In this document: positions 13,541 to 28,500 of the stretch, one piece after another | How the letters are laid out: each line of letters starts with the position of its first letter | How positions within the stretch are numbered: position 1 is the first letter of the stretch | Origin: Meandrina meandrites | Taxonomy: Eukaryota > Cnidaria > Anthozoa > Scleractinia > Meandrinidae | NCBI GenBank assembly: GCA_963693305.1 | Contig: OY855915.1 | Span: 1,284,001-1,348,000, forward strand | Direction: 5' to 3' | DNA length: 64,000 nt | Notes under the pieces: model-generated | Told to the model about the DNA's origin: nothing | The model's database searches: none | Seen by the model: the letters and a program-made list of their open reading frames with translations, nothing else | Made by a program: the position numbers and the translations under genes

Positions 13541-16465
13541 TGAGTAAAAGAGTAAACAGCGAACTTCTCACAGGTGACGGTTTAATATTAATATGTAGAC
13601 GTTTCGCCCATTCGGGCTTCCTCAATACATCGGTGTGGTGAAGAATTAAAAATGCTTGGAATAAAAAACTAGTTTACAATGTTGGACTTATATATAAAAA
13701 TGTATAATTAAAAACAAAGTAGAAATTTACAAACAATTAAAAATTAAAAACCTAACAAATATTAAAAATTTAAAAATTAAATCTCACTTGGCTCTAGAGT
13801 ATTACGCAATGTTTGAATGGCGAAAACATAACAGCAGGGTCCCAAGACAGGGCCGCTGAACAAAGCGCTTTCTAGCGCAACAAAAACTTGGTAACAGGAT
13901 CCCGAAAGAGGGCCTTTGAATAAATTATTATAACAAAATCCCTAAATTAGGCCCCTGAACATGAGTAATTGTATTGCGTGCTATACTCTCAGCTAAGTAA
14001 CAGTATCCCTAGTTGGGCCCCTGAGTAACATGTATTGACCTAAAATAAAAAACATTACGTAATAAGAACTCTTGTGAAAAAAAAAAAAAAAAAAAAAAAA
14101 AAACAAATTTTTGATAAAACGTTGTCGGTTGCTAATTATATCTAATTCTATTCCTTGAATTGAATTCGGATCTTTTATTCAATCCGTGAGGCTGAAGGGT
14201 GCAAAGTTGTGCACTCCAATAAGCTTCTCTCGTTAGAAGACGTTCATCAGTGCTGTTATTGTCACTTGGGTTGGAAATTTGTTCAATAATTGTGAAATTG
14301 AAATCAGCAAAACCTTTATATATATATATATATATATAGAAAGTCGATAAACTGAAGACTTCATCTGCTATAAAAGTGCTCAATGGTAAAACCAGAGCTG
14401 TTACAACATAGATTTATGGAGTCGGACTAGTTCAAAACCATTTAATCGCTGCTCTGAGTTTCATGCCTGATGATTGCCTCGCATGAGGCATGAAACTCAG
14501 AGTAGCGATTAAATGGTTTTGAACTAGTCCGACTCCATAAATCTATGTTATATATATAGTTCAATCCAACCGTACGGTCAGTCTTTCTGTTTTTCAGTTG
14601 TGAGTAAGAACCATTTTAAATCAATTTTAAAATTTTTCATTTCATTTTCTTGGGTGCTTCGACTTTAGAAACAAGACAATGTTTCGAAAAGTATTATGTT
14701 ATCAATGAAGTATTAAGTATTATGTTATTAATTAGATAATATACTTTTCAATATTGTCACGCGATGTGGCTATTTTGATTGGAAGTTTTCTCGGAGCTTT
14801 TTGCAAATTCAATTTTAAAATAAACCGGAATGGGAGGGGTGGGGAGGGAGAGGAGGCGACAGCAAGGGGAGCCACGGCCCGAAAGGCGTGCCTTGTTTAG
14901 CGTGGTGGTATATATAAGAAATGGCATTTCTCGTGTTGGAGTAAAGAAAATGGTAAAGAAAACTTTCCTTGAGGCAGTAAAAAGGGCCTTTCAAAAGATC
15001 TAGAACAGACTCATCAAACATGTTTAGAAACAAGATGCAGTATTCTTACTGTAGACATGTCAAACGTGTACAATTTTCTATCGAACTGTTGAAGGTAATG
15101 AAAAGGTTACCTTTTCTGTCAAAAAATAATGCTATATCAAAGGGTAATTGTCTTGACCTCGGGGCGGAGTCTCCCCGTAGGAAATACTTTTACTGATGTC
15201 TTCCTTTGGCTTCCACATGTCTAACGTCCAGGCTGGGGGTCTAACGTATTAAATAATATGGCTATAATTACCTCAATGTGTTGCACTACTGGGCAAATAC
15301 TGGAAAATTACGAGAATAAATTGCTAATTAATCACAAAGTTATTACAACAAGATAAATTATCACTTTTTATTCAGGTATTTGCAACGTGAAGTTTTCGAC
15401 AGAGTCAGGAACCATTATGTCTCCAAACTACCCACAGAAATTATATCCAAACAATTTAAGATGTGAGTGGATCATTGATTTGAGTCCAAGATATGAAATT
15501 ACCCTGACTTTTCATGAGTTTTTAATGGAAGGCCCCCCACCCTGTCGATTCGACTGGCTGACCGTAAAGGAAGGAAACAATCCAGAAGCCCGGATAGTAT
15601 TCAAAGGGTGTGATTATTTTCTGCCTCCTGATATTGTAATAAGTGGGCCAGCGAGGATCTCTTTCAGAACAGACCACAGCAGCCGGTTAAAAGGATTCCA
15701 CCTTACCTGGGCGGCCAAAGGTTAGAGATAATGACTAGAAATGTCTTGGATTATAAACATATTTGGGGCTACTAGAATTCTATTATATTTGACCATAAAG
15801 GACCGGTGAATTTTGGCGTTTCGTTTTCTCTCTCGTGAAACACCAATTGCAAACCGGCCGAAAACGAGTGGAGGGGGCTGTATTTTCAGGATAATGATTA
15901 CGTAACCTGTTGCTAGGGACACAATGTCACGGTAGCCTGCGATCAAGATTCCGTTTTTCCGCGGCGGAACGAAAGCGAAAAAAAGGAATCTTTTTTTCCT
16001 CTTTTCTCTCGCCACGAGAATATGGAACACCCCATCGCAGGTTAGTGAGTTTAATCTTTTTTGTTAATCTTTCCAAACACTTGCTGCGAAATTTAATCTT
16101 GGAGAAGAAATTACTACTTCTATGGACCTAAATGACAAAACTATAGCTTTATTACCAACATATATTTCTTCCGTGTCTTATAATGAGCAGTAAGACACTA
16201 CCTCTCTGAAACCTCTATTTTCATTCGCCCGCTGTAAACACTACCTCTAATGTTATTCAGGTATAGGGGCATTGTTATAGCCTGTTATGTATTGTTTTAG
16301 GAACCAATGAAATAACTCGTTCCGAGAGGTAGTGGGTGACCCATAATGAGGGTCGTACAGGTTGGTCCCTGGCACGGTTCTCAGGCAGGCGGAAAAATAA
16401 CGGCCTAAAAAGAGGGTTTGAAGAAAGCAAAATCGAGCAAGGCAAAAGAAAGGCTACACATGGCA

Positions 16466-16516
<51 letters not shown>

Positions 16517-19500
16517 CGAAAGGCGCTATTCACAGGATTGAGATTAAAATCTACAATTTGGAGTTTCAAGTTTTGTCCATGTTGTTGCGTCACAGTTCTG
16601 TTATGAGAAACAACACAAGCTTGTAATGAATTGCCGTATTTCCATTTTTTCAGATTTTCATAGTCTTCATAAATCTTACGGAGGTCTCGCGACGCTGATC
16701 ACGCGGAATAGAGGGGGTGAAATCACGACTATCGATTATTGATTCAAGTTCTTGACGGGTCACGCAAAACCTTTGGGTCACAGATCATGAAGAATAATTT
16801 ATTAAATTCGCTTTCCACATAAAATAAATTCAGCTGATCACGAATCACAAGAATACCCCAGTAGGACCCTCACGTTACATAGGAACAAGACATATCGCAA
16901 TCTGTTTATCCGTACCCTCTTATATTTCAATCAATTTGGTGGCCAATTCTTTTTGTCTTAATCTGGCTAAAATCCCTGATTGTTCATTTTCACTGTTGTT
17001 ATTTCTTTGCCTTTGCTGGAATTATTTTATGGAGTTTCGAGTTTGTCCGCATTATTGTGTCACAGTTCTGTTATGAGAAACAACACAACCTTATAATGAA
17101 AACAAAACCTCCGTTAGACCTTATGCCATTTTGAAAATTTTAGGTAAATATATTATGAAATCTATACTAATTAACTGTCATTAGCAGGACGTGCCGCTAC
17201 TACTTCGATGAAATTGTACATTTCCTTTGATCACTCAAATTTTATGAAATCCATTCGTGTGATGGACTTAATTCAATAAAGTAATCGAACACACTCGATC
17301 ACAAAAAAAATTTCAGGAATTGGATTGTTAGTTATCGATCATAAGTAACTGCTCTAATACTCTCTGTAGGCCATCTACGGAGCGAAATGTGGTGCTATGA
17401 TCCAGCAATGGCATATTATAATATTAAAGAAATAACAACGTTCTACATAAAGTAGTTACTGGACTGTTTTTATATGAAGCTAATTAGATGGTTTTGTTTT
17501 TTGAGTGTCCCAATCTAGTAGTCGAGCTAGGGCTGGCCAGCGGATTATCATCTAGAAGCTTTTCAGCCTCGTCATCACGTTTGGGTAATGAACCTGATCA
17601 AGGTCGTTTGAATGGAGCAGGGGCGTGGTCACCTAGCAATAACAATGATGCTGATGACTACCTGCAAGTGTTCCTGGAAAGCGTGTTCTTTATTACTGCT
17701 GTGGCTACTCAGGGTAACCCTCAGTCCGATGAGTCGACCACAAGTTATAAGTTGCATATACTAAAGAAAGACTGGATCATTTATAAAGAGAACAATACAG
17801 AAAAGGTTTGTAAAAAGCCTACTTGAACGTAACTGGAAACTAGTTTTGTTATGACCGTCGCGGGCATAAAAACTGAGCTCTTATTCCATTATTGTAAAAA
17901 GATCGGCCAAAATATCACAGACTAAATAAATTAAAATAATAATTGACCCTCCCAAAATCCTGCTGTTCTCTCTCTCTGCGATATATCTAATATTGCAGCC
18001 ATGCGCCAGGACATCAATGTGGAAGCGGCTGAAATCGTTGATATAATGCAGAGAGAGGAAATAGGGTTTTGCGGGGTTTTAGGCCTCAGTCGCCTGCAAT
18101 ATATCCAATAATGTTGTGAACCGAAGTAATTATCTATTAAATAATGCTATTCAATATCAGACAACTTTGAAAAAATGTTAGTAGAATCCTGAGACTAAGG
18201 TGCTCGTAAGCAATTACAGTCAATTCAGCAGCAACTAATTGGAAAAAATAGTTACCTCATGATTTTGTTGCAGATATTTAGCGGAAACTCAGGAGGAAAT
18301 CAGACAGTAAAACATTTTCTTATAGAACCGCAAACGACCCAGTTCATTCGGTTCCAGCCAATTTTTTATTCAAGTCACAAAGCCCTTAGAGTAGAAGTGT
18401 ATGGAAGACCTGCAGGTAAGTTATCTTCTCGAGTTGTTACTAAAGCGACACTGCATTACATTGTATTTTGTCAAGGTCAGCAAATATCGCCAGTTAACTT
18501 CAGCACTCTTGTCAAGGACTTTTTTTAGACCACTTTTCATATTTAAGAGTATAAGCCTGGGGTATCAGTTATTCGTCTAGTGCGATCGTATTGGTAAAGG
18601 TAGTTCCGAGAAGGACTGGTAACTGACATTTCCTCCTGCCAAGTAACTCTCACTTAGGTTGTCGAAATGTCAACCACCGACAACACCTTCACATACATTT
18701 TGTGAACTGTGTCTTTTCCATAAAATGCATAAATTAAAGACTTGAGACACTTTGTCATAATGATGTTTTCTACAATTGCTGCTTTTGTGACAACTATATA
18801 AAGAAAGTGAATTGATGTCTCTGTGTTATCAAGCTGTAGTTACAATTTATAAATCTAGAAAGACTTCAAGGACAACAACCCTGCCCTTTTCCCCTGATCA
18901 TAGGGTTGTCCAATACACCCGATCTGTGACGCGTCGTCAAAAGGGATGACGGCCATATACGAAATGGCGAACCGTCATCGGAAGTCATTTCGAGTGAAAC
19001 TTAGAAAACGTTCACTATAGAGCTTTTTCGCTAACGTGACCAGTGGCCATATTGTTTTACTAAAACAAAAGACGATTTTTGCATAAGCATAGAGCGGGAG
19101 GAATGGCTTGGTACACCAATATGGCCGGCGTTTCTTTGTTTGGAACACCAATATGGCTGCCGCGACGTCATATGAAACGTTATGATGGCAGGAGGGTAGA
19201 ATGTCGGCAGATCAAGTCGATGCGTGACCATGGTGACTGATGGTAACGACTCGTCACCCGAAGTCATTTCATGAGAGATTTTTTACTATATTAACTTTAA
19301 GAATATGAATGTAGTATTCCATTGATCCACGTTTTCGTTATCTTCAACCGTCGGCCTGAACCGTATTCTTCTATGTCCAGTTACTGTCTTTCAACTGTTA
19401 CTTTTCCTGGTTTTTGATCATCGCGTCCTTAATCATGATATATTTCAGTATGTAGAAATGACTTGGAAGAAAACGAACTTAACGATGTGTTTAATCCCTA

Positions 19501-22500
19501 CACTGATAGACGATTAAATGGTATCTTTTTAACTCCTGTGAGAAAATTGATGTAAACACTTAGGTTCTTAAACAAAGACTACCGAAATAAACCTTCGAAA
19601 TCTCGCTTCACCTAGCTTTTCTTCTTTGTGGCACGCTCTCTATGACATATTCAATGTATAATTTTCTTTAGGTTATGTTCCTGTTGGATGTTACAAGGAT
19701 ACGTTAAATCGTTCAATGCAAATAATAGAAGGAACCGATTTTATCTTGGATGGATCGTACTCTTCTCGATCGGTCCCCATTGCAAAGTGCGCCGTGGCTG
19801 CAATGAGAGCGGGCTACAGTATTTTTGCAGTTCAGGACGGAGGCCAGTGTGCAGCTAGTGCTACAGCGCTACAGACTTTCGACAAGTATGGAAAATCTAC
19901 TGCGTGTAAGGCTGATGGTGAAGGTGGACCATCGGCTAATCAGGTCTATTTGATCAAAGGTGAGACTAAAATTAACAAATTTCATCAATCGCTTTCATTG
20001 ACGAGAGGCAACCTGTAACCAACATTCATAGCTTTTCTTTCTTAAAATTCATGTTTTTTGTTTGTGTTTTGTTGAGCTTAAATAGTATCCCATTGATTCA
20101 CGTCATCTTCACATTGTCTTCAAACCTACACTCTTTTGTCTAATTCATTATTGCCCTTCAAAAGTTACTTTTTCTGGCTTTTACGACTATTTTGCAGAAT
20201 GCAGAATATGAGTTAAGTGAGCGAGCGAATTCACTCGCTCGGTCGATCCTTCGGTTGCTCCTTCCCTTTTTGGGTCGTAGACATTTGTTTGTAATTCCAC
20301 TGACCAATACAAAATTTAAATTGGCGATGAAATTTTAAAAATGTCTACAAATATGAAACGTAGTAAAGCAAGGAGTGATGAGATAATTACAGTTATGTCC
20401 AGAGCATGTGGTGTGAGCATTTTCTTATCTGAATTGAAACTAGAAACTAGAAAGAATTAGAAACTTGAAAGCATTTGTTCTCCTTGTTACGAAATGAACG
20501 CGGGCTCCTGGCAAGCATGGGTTTTAATAACATGATGCATGCAATGCATGAATATTGAGCAAAATAATAAATTATTATAAATGGGAAGCACTTATTAGCT
20601 TCTTGGGGGAAAAAAGAAAGAAAAAACACAACGGAGTGAAAAAAGAAAAGAAAAAAAAAAAGATCGTGCGAGTGCCCGCCCGTGTGTTGAACTCTCGCCG
20701 ACCCTGCTTTTCAGTACAGTATACCAGCGCATTGAGCTAACTTAACAGAGAGGTCCGCAAAGCGTATATGCATTATTGCATTGCGGAAGTGAGTGATTTG
20801 AGTGTGATTTTAAGAGGTTTAAAGAAGGGACAGAAGAAAGAAATTTATTTTTGGGACAAAACCAAAATATTTTCATCTTTTCTGCTTATACCGATGCATG
20901 TACTTTATCATGCAAAATAGTGGCAGTCTCAAAGAGTACTTTGATTGATTACGGCGCGTCCTGAAAACATTTCAGTATGTAGAAATGACTTGCAGGAGAA
21001 AAATAACGATATGTTTTAATCCCTACCTTAATTAGTTAATATTTAAATGGTAACTTTTAAATTCGTTTTAGAAAATTGATGTAAACATCTAGGTTCTTAA
21101 ACAAGCACTACCAATATCAACCTTCCAAATCTCGCAGCATCTAGCTTTTCTTATTTGAGGCACGCTATGCAGCATATATTCTATGGAACGCAATATGCTA
21201 TTGCCAAATCTCTAACCATTCTATCCAAAATGAACGTGGAAGGAAAGCAGTTTATTATTTATATTTTCTTTAGATTATGTTTCTGTGGGATGTTACCACG
21301 GCTACAGGTCATATCGTGCAATCCAAATAATAGAAGGACCGGATTGTCGAAACTTGTCGAAATGACTTGGAAGAAAACGAACTTAACGAGATGTTTAATC
21401 CCTACTTTGGTAGACGACTCCTCTACGAAAATTGATGTAAACACTTAGGTTCTTAAAAAAATGTCTACCGATATAAAAATTCAAAATCTTGTTTCACCTA
21501 GCTTTTCTTCTGTGTAGCACGCTCTCTATGATATATTCATTGTAGTGTTTTCTTTAGGTTATGTTCCTGTTGGATGCTACAAGGATATGTTAAAACGTTC
21601 AATCCAAATAATAGAAGGAACCGATTCTATCTTGGATGGATCGTACTCTTCTCGATCGAACCCCATTGCAAAGTGCGCCATGGCTGCAATGACAGCGGGC
21701 TACAGTATGTTCGCACTTCAGAGTGGAGGCCAGTGTGCAGCTAGTGCTACAGCGCCACAGACTTTCAACAAGTATGGAATATCTACTGTTTGTAAGGCTC
21801 ATGGTGAAGGTGGACCACGGTCTAATCAGGTCTATTTGATCAAAGGTGAAACACTAAAATTAATCAATTTCTACAATAGCTTTCTTTGACGACAGAAAAA
21901 CTGTAACGAACATTCATCGCTTTCATTCTCAAAATTCATCTTTTTGATTTGTGTTTTGTCGATGTTATGTCGCTTGACTAGTCTTCCATTGATTTACCTT
22001 GACTGTAAAATTACAACAATTTCTACAATCGCTTGCGTTGACGACAAACAAACTGTATCCGCCATTCATAGCTATTCATTTTGAAAATTCATCATTTTCG
22101 TCATGTTTTGTTGGTGTTATATTGCTTAACCCTATTCAGACCGGGCTTTTTTGGATCTTTTCAGACCGGGGGTGTTGGGCGGATTCCGCCCCCCTTCTTA
22201 ACTTGCAGAATATTTAAGCAATCACAATCTTCCAATATACGTCACGTGGGGTGATGGCGTCACATCACGAGACAATAACATTATGTCAAAACAGCCGCCA
22301 TCTTGGATCCGCTATCTTGAATTTTAAAATTTTTTAGAATGAAATGACTTACAAGAAAAAAACTCAGCGATATGTTTCAATCTCCGCCTAAGGAGACGGT
22401 TAATTGCGAAGTTTTTCTACTCCTTTAATTAAGAAGACTGGCATAAACCTTTCAGTTATTTAACAAATACTACCATAGTAAGCCTCCCAATTCTAGCATC

Positions 22501-25500
22501 AGCTAACTTTTCTATGTTGTTGCACGCTTTCCAGGATGTATTCTCTGGAATGCAATATGCTATTTGCAAAACTGTCCAGTTCTATCAAAAATGAACTTTG
22601 AAGGAAAACAATTTACTATTTATATTTTCTTTAGATTATGTTTCTATGGGATGCTACAAGGATACGTCAAATCGTGCAATCCAAATAATAGAAGGAACCG
22701 ATTCTATCTTGGATGGATCGTACTCTTCTCGATCGGACCCCATTGCAAAGTGCGCCGTCGTTGCAATGAAAGCGGGCTACGGCATGTTTGCAGTTCAGAA
22801 TGGAGGACTGTGTGCAGCCAGTGCTACAGCACTACAGACTTTCGACAAGTATGGAAAATCTACTGCTTGTAAGAATGACGGTGAAGGTGGACCATCGGCT
22901 AATGAGGTCTATTTGATCAAAGGTGAGACTGTAAAATTAATCAATTTCTACAATCGCTTTCATTGACGACACATCATCCGCAACAAACATCTATAGCTTT
23001 TCATCTTTTTTATTTGTGTTTTGTTGTTGTTATGATGCTTGAATAATATCCCATTGATTCACGTCATCTTTCCGTTGTCCTCACTCATATTCTTTTTTGT
23101 CCAATTAAGTATTGTCTTTCAACTGTTCCTTTTTCTGATTTTTGATCATCTCGTCCTTAATAAATTTCGGTATGTTGAAATGAGTTGCAAGAAAAAACTT
23201 AAAGATTAAATGGTAGCTTTTCAACTCCTTAAAAAAATTGATGAAAAACATTTGGTTCTTAAACAAACACTACACTACCAATGCAAAGCTTCCAAATCTC
23301 GCATCACCTAATCTTTCTTTTTTGTTGCACACTCTCCAGGATATATTGTAACCATTCTGTCAAAAAATGAACTTGGAAGAAAAACAGTTTACTATTTATA
23401 TTTTCTTAAGATTATGTTTCTATGGGATGCTACAACGATACGTCAAATCGTGCAATCCAAATAATAGAAGGAACGGATTCTATCTTGGATGGATCGTACT
23501 ATTCTCGAACGGACCCCATTGCAAAGTGCGCCGTGGCTGCAATGAGAGCGGGCTACAGCATGTTTGCAGTTCAAAATGGAGGACAGTGTGCAGCTAGTGT
23601 AACAGCGCCACAGACTTTCGACAAGTATGGAAAATCTACTGCTTGTAAGGCTGATGGTGAAGGTGGACCATCGGCTAATGAGGTCTATTTGACCAAAGGT
23701 GAGACTGTAAAATTTAAACAGTTTGTACATTTCTTTTTCGCTGACGACACACAAACTGTAATTAACATTCATAAAATTCATAATTTTCTGTAAAGCCTTC
23801 TTGTTTAGTATTGCGTGACGCATCCCGTTATCCCCTAGTTCTAATACGGGACTTAAAAAAAGCTCCTCATGCTAGCGAGAACGTTTTCGCAACGTCAGTG
23901 TATTTTCAGTGCGTATTTTGTAGCTTCATTACCTGTTAACCTCGTGGCCATGGGCCAAGCGCGGTTCTTGCTCTGCATGGGATTTATAAACCGCGCGGCC
24001 ATGAGCCGAGCGCGGTTCTTGCTCTGCACGGGATTTATTAGTAGTAGTATTTTTTTGTCGGTGACCAGACCCAAGCCTCCAATCGGCCAAATCGTGATCA
24101 GGAGTTTGAATTACGCAACCTGTGATGTTTATTCGCCAAAAGCTGTTAAAACAGTAATGTACGGAAATATTATGGATATTGCTTACTTTATTGTGTATAA
24201 AATATTTTTTCTTTTGGTCTAATCGAAGCGTTGGATTCAAACGGAATGTTCCATACACTATACAAAGGTATAACGTCAGCCATGGAATGCGCTGATGTTA
24301 CAGCTTTCACTTTTGCTACGTAACAAATAAGATTGTGTTTACTTTGCAATTTTATTTCGCCAGAAGCGATGGTCATTAACCCTATTCAGACCGGGGGGGA
24401 AGTGCCCGCGCTGACTTTGAACGTTTATAACTTTTTCAAGATTCAACCAAATGCTGCCAAACTTTACGAGTTTTTCTAAAATTTATCTGGGAATAAATTG
24501 GTAGGATAGGTTGTTGTGTCTGGAACTTGACGTTACCATGGCAACGTCATTTTGACAGACATGTTTTTCCAAATTTGTAATTTTTGTGTTGCCATTAATA
24601 AAAATTAACTTTAATTCAACTATTTTCACCTCTTTTAGGTTTTTTGCACTGTTTTATATATTTTGAGTATTCTTCAGTAATTTTGGGCGGTTTTCTGATG
24701 TTTTGGAAACATTTTGAAATCCAAGATGGCGGATCCAAGATGGCGGCTGTTTTGACATCATGATGTAATTGTCACGTGATATGACGTCATCACCTCACGT
24801 GACGTATATAAAAAGATAGATTTTTGGACATACTATATATCCTGTAAGTCTTATTGCGATTGCGGTCTGAAAAGATCCAAAAAAAGCCCAGTATGAATAG
24901 GGTTAATTTATTTGCAATTTTGCAAGTATTTCTTTTCGGTTTAGGCAATTTAAGTGAATTCATTTGCTATTTTAATCGAGGCCTGTTCAGAGATTTGAAG
25001 GGAAATTAAAAATTTGCTGAGGTAAACAATTGAGCGTGCCCGTACTTGCAGGGGTTACGTCATTAGTAGTTAAATACACCAAAAAAGATATTACGTCAGC
25101 CATGGAATGCGCTGACGTTGTAGCTTTCACTTTCGCTACGTGTAAAATAATATTGTGCTTACTTTGTATAAGTTTATTTCGCCAGAAGCTACGGTCATTA
25201 ATTTGTTTGCAATTTTTCGAGTATTTCTTGTGAGTTTAGGCAATTGAAGTGATATCATTTTTTTTTTTGCCTGCTTTATCCACGCGAGTTCAGAGATCTG
25301 AAGGAAAGAAATTTTGCCGAGGTAAGCACTTGTAAGGATTACATCATTGGAGGGAAATTACCGCAGTACATCACCGTTCTGAAGATAGTCGTGAACAATG
25401 TAGAGCTTTGGGACCTTGACTCACGCAACCTGTGATGTTTATTCGCCAAAAGCTGTTGAGGCATTAACGTAGGGAAAGAATTAAGGATGTTGTCTTCTTT

Positions 25501-28500
25501 AATATGTATAAAAATTTATTTTTTTCAAAGCGATGGACTGTAAGGGAATTTTAAATACACTAAAAAGAGGTATTACGTCAGCCATGGAATGCACTGATGT
25601 TGCAGGTTTCACTCTCGCTACGTGACAAATAAGATTGGGTTTACTTTGCAAGTTTATATCGGCAGAAGCGACGTTCATTAATTTATTTGCACTTCTGCGA
25701 GTATTTCTTGTTGGTTTAGGCAATTGAAATGGATCCTTTGGCTGTTTCCTCGAAGCGAGTTCAGAGATTTGAAGAAAAATTAAATGTTTGCTAAGGTAAA
25801 CAATTGAGCGTGCCCGAACGTGCAGGGATTACGTCATTAGTAGGGAAAAAAACACTAAGCTAAAGATAGCCTTGGGTAAAGTTAACATCGGATTGTGTGA
25901 CTCGCGTGACTACTTTGCTAGTTCTTTACTCATAGTGCAAACAGATTAAATTTAACCGTGACTTTTGAGAAAGAAAGCTGTTGATTAACAAAAAAAATAT
26001 AAGCGCGGTTTTAACTTGCTGACAACTTCTTGTTTACTCAAGCTTCACCCGAAGCTATTCCCGAGTACGTTCCATTACAGTCTTTGACAGTCCTAGCCGG
26101 ACATTTGGTAAGAATCCTGTAATGCTTCACTTTCACCTTCAAGTTGTAATTCGTCGGTCCCGACATCGTGGTAAACAAATAAACCGGATTAGACTGTTCG
26201 ACGTATGGCTCGTACGATTGTTTTCTCGCGTCCCGTTCCGCATGGAAAGGCGGCCGCTACATTTTCGTTATGTTTTGTTGGTGTTATGTTGCTTAAATAG
26301 TATTCCATTGATAAAAGTCATCGTTTCGTTGTTGTAACCCTTACTCTTTCATATCCAGGTATTGTCTCCCATTTGTTACTTTTTCTGTGTTAGATGATCT
26401 CGTCCTTAATTAATAAATTTTAGTATGTAGAAATGACTTGCAAGAAAACAAACTCAGCGATATGCTTTAATCTTCACCTTGGTAGACGATTTATTGGGAA
26501 AGTTTTTGGAAGATTGACATAAACCTGTTCTTGAACAATACTACCACTGTAAACGTTCGACTCCTAGCATCATCTAACTTTTCTATTTTGTTGCACGCTC
26601 TCAAGGCTATATTTCCTGGAATGCAATATGCCATTGGCAAAACTGTCCAGTTCTATCAAAAATGAACGTGGAGAGAAACAGTTTAGTATTTATATTTTCT
26701 TTAGGTTATATTTCTGTGGGATGCTACAAGGATACGTCGAATAGTACAATCCAAATAATAGAAGGAACCGATTCTATCTTGGATGGATCGTACTCTTCTC
26801 GATCAAACCCCATTGCAAAGTGCGCCGTGGCTGCAATGAGAGCGGGCTTCAGTATGTTTGCAGTTCAGGACGGAGGCCAGTGTGCAGCTAGTGCTACAGC
26901 GCTACAAAGTTTAGACAAGTATGGAATATCTACTGCCTGCAAGGCTGATGGTGAAGGTGGACCATCAGCTAATGAGGTCTATTTGATCAAAGGTTAGACT
27001 ATAAAATTACAACAACTTCTACAATCGCTTTCATTGACAGGAGAAAACCTGTAACCAACATTCATAGCTTTTCTTTCTAAAAATTCAGGTTTATTATTTT
27101 TGTTTTGTTGAGCTTCAATAGCATTCCATTGGCCCACGTCATCTTTACATTGTCTTCAAACCTATTCTCTTTTGTCCAATTCAGCATTGCCTTTCAACAG
27201 TTACATTTTCTGGTTATTACGACTATTTTGCAGAATGCAAAATAGGAGTTAAGTGAGCGAACGAGTTCACTCGCTCGGTCGATCCTTCGGTCGGTCCTTC
27301 CCTCTTTCGGTCCTAAACTGTTGTTTGTAATTCCGCTGACCAATCCACAACTTAACTTGGCGATGAAATTTGTCTACAAAATGTGAAACATAGTGAAGCA
27401 ATGAGTGATGAGATAATTACAGTTATGTCAAGAGCATGTGGTGTGAGCATTTTCGTATTTGAATTGTTTTAAAAAGAAACTAGAAACAGGAGCCATAATG
27501 GGAGGAGACCGTAAGCGCGAGATCTGACCTTGTCCCTATGATATGGGACAAAATTTCTATTTTTACAACAAATCGTGCCATCCCGCGTGGCGTGCGCGTA
27601 CGGCCGCGAGGATTTTCGCAAGGACGTCGCGCGGAGAAATATAAACAAAATGGCGTCCAAAATTACCTCTACAAGTGAAGTAAACACTGGCTTTCTTTCA
27701 TCAGTTTCTATTCCTAATTTACGTCAAGGCCTCCTTGAGCACTTCTTTGAAGGTAGCCATGGAAGTGAGGACGATTCAAGTGATTCGGATGTCTGCAGTA
27801 GTATTTTTCTCCGACAAATGCAGTCGCGAAGACTCGTTAGACATGTCGTACGAGGAATCACCCAGTGGTCAAAACAATTTACGAAACGTTTCACAGCGCA
27901 GCGATATGGGCAACCAAAGAATAAAGAATGTCAGCCAAAAAAGGAGAAACCATATTTTTGCCGAAATACGATTGTATACGCCATTTCAACCTTTCCTTGA
28001 TGTTTTGTTGTAAGTTATATGTGACTTTCATATCATATAAAATTACATATATACTGCATAATGAAAATATTTTCATTGAAGTCACTTATCCGACTAATGC
28101 TGCTTCAAAATATTTCTTTTAGTATCCTGTATTATAATTTTCAGTTCAGCTAAAACGTTGCTGAATAGTATGGAAAGATCGGAAACTCCCAGCAAAAGTT
28201 GTAAACAAATGAAGCAGAAGAAGATTCTTTTTTTTTTGAATTAAAAAAAAATTAAATCTACCAATTTCTTTTTTCGTTTATTTTCAAGTATGAGAAAATA
28301 CAGCATATGTGCAAACGGCTTTATCTGGTTTCGTGTGTCTAGTCTTGATAGAACCCATTCGAATTTGGCTCGCCAAGATAGCTATCTCTCGTCTTTAATT
28401 TTGGAGCGCTTTGAAAACGCTCTTGTTCCAGTAAATTATTAAAACTAGCCGCATTCTCAAGATTATTTAGCACCTGGAAATAAACATGCTACGGATAAAA

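Noticed and set aside
13419..13641. Frames of alternating Ile and Tyr
   Set aside because: They are translations of the AT microsatellite.
16405..16606. Poly-Asn and poly-Leu frames
   Set aside because: They come from the AAT repeat in intron 4. No splice sites suit inclusion.
22564..22872. Alternative sense frame over the array exons reading [21 protein letters not shown]
   Set aside because: It is the same exon in the wrong frame and ends before the donor. The phase from neighbouring exons selects the VGCYKD frame.
24240..25740. CRISPR-like or satellite array
   Set aside because: There are only three long, uneven units with a transposon between them. It is a local tandem duplication in a eukaryotic intron.
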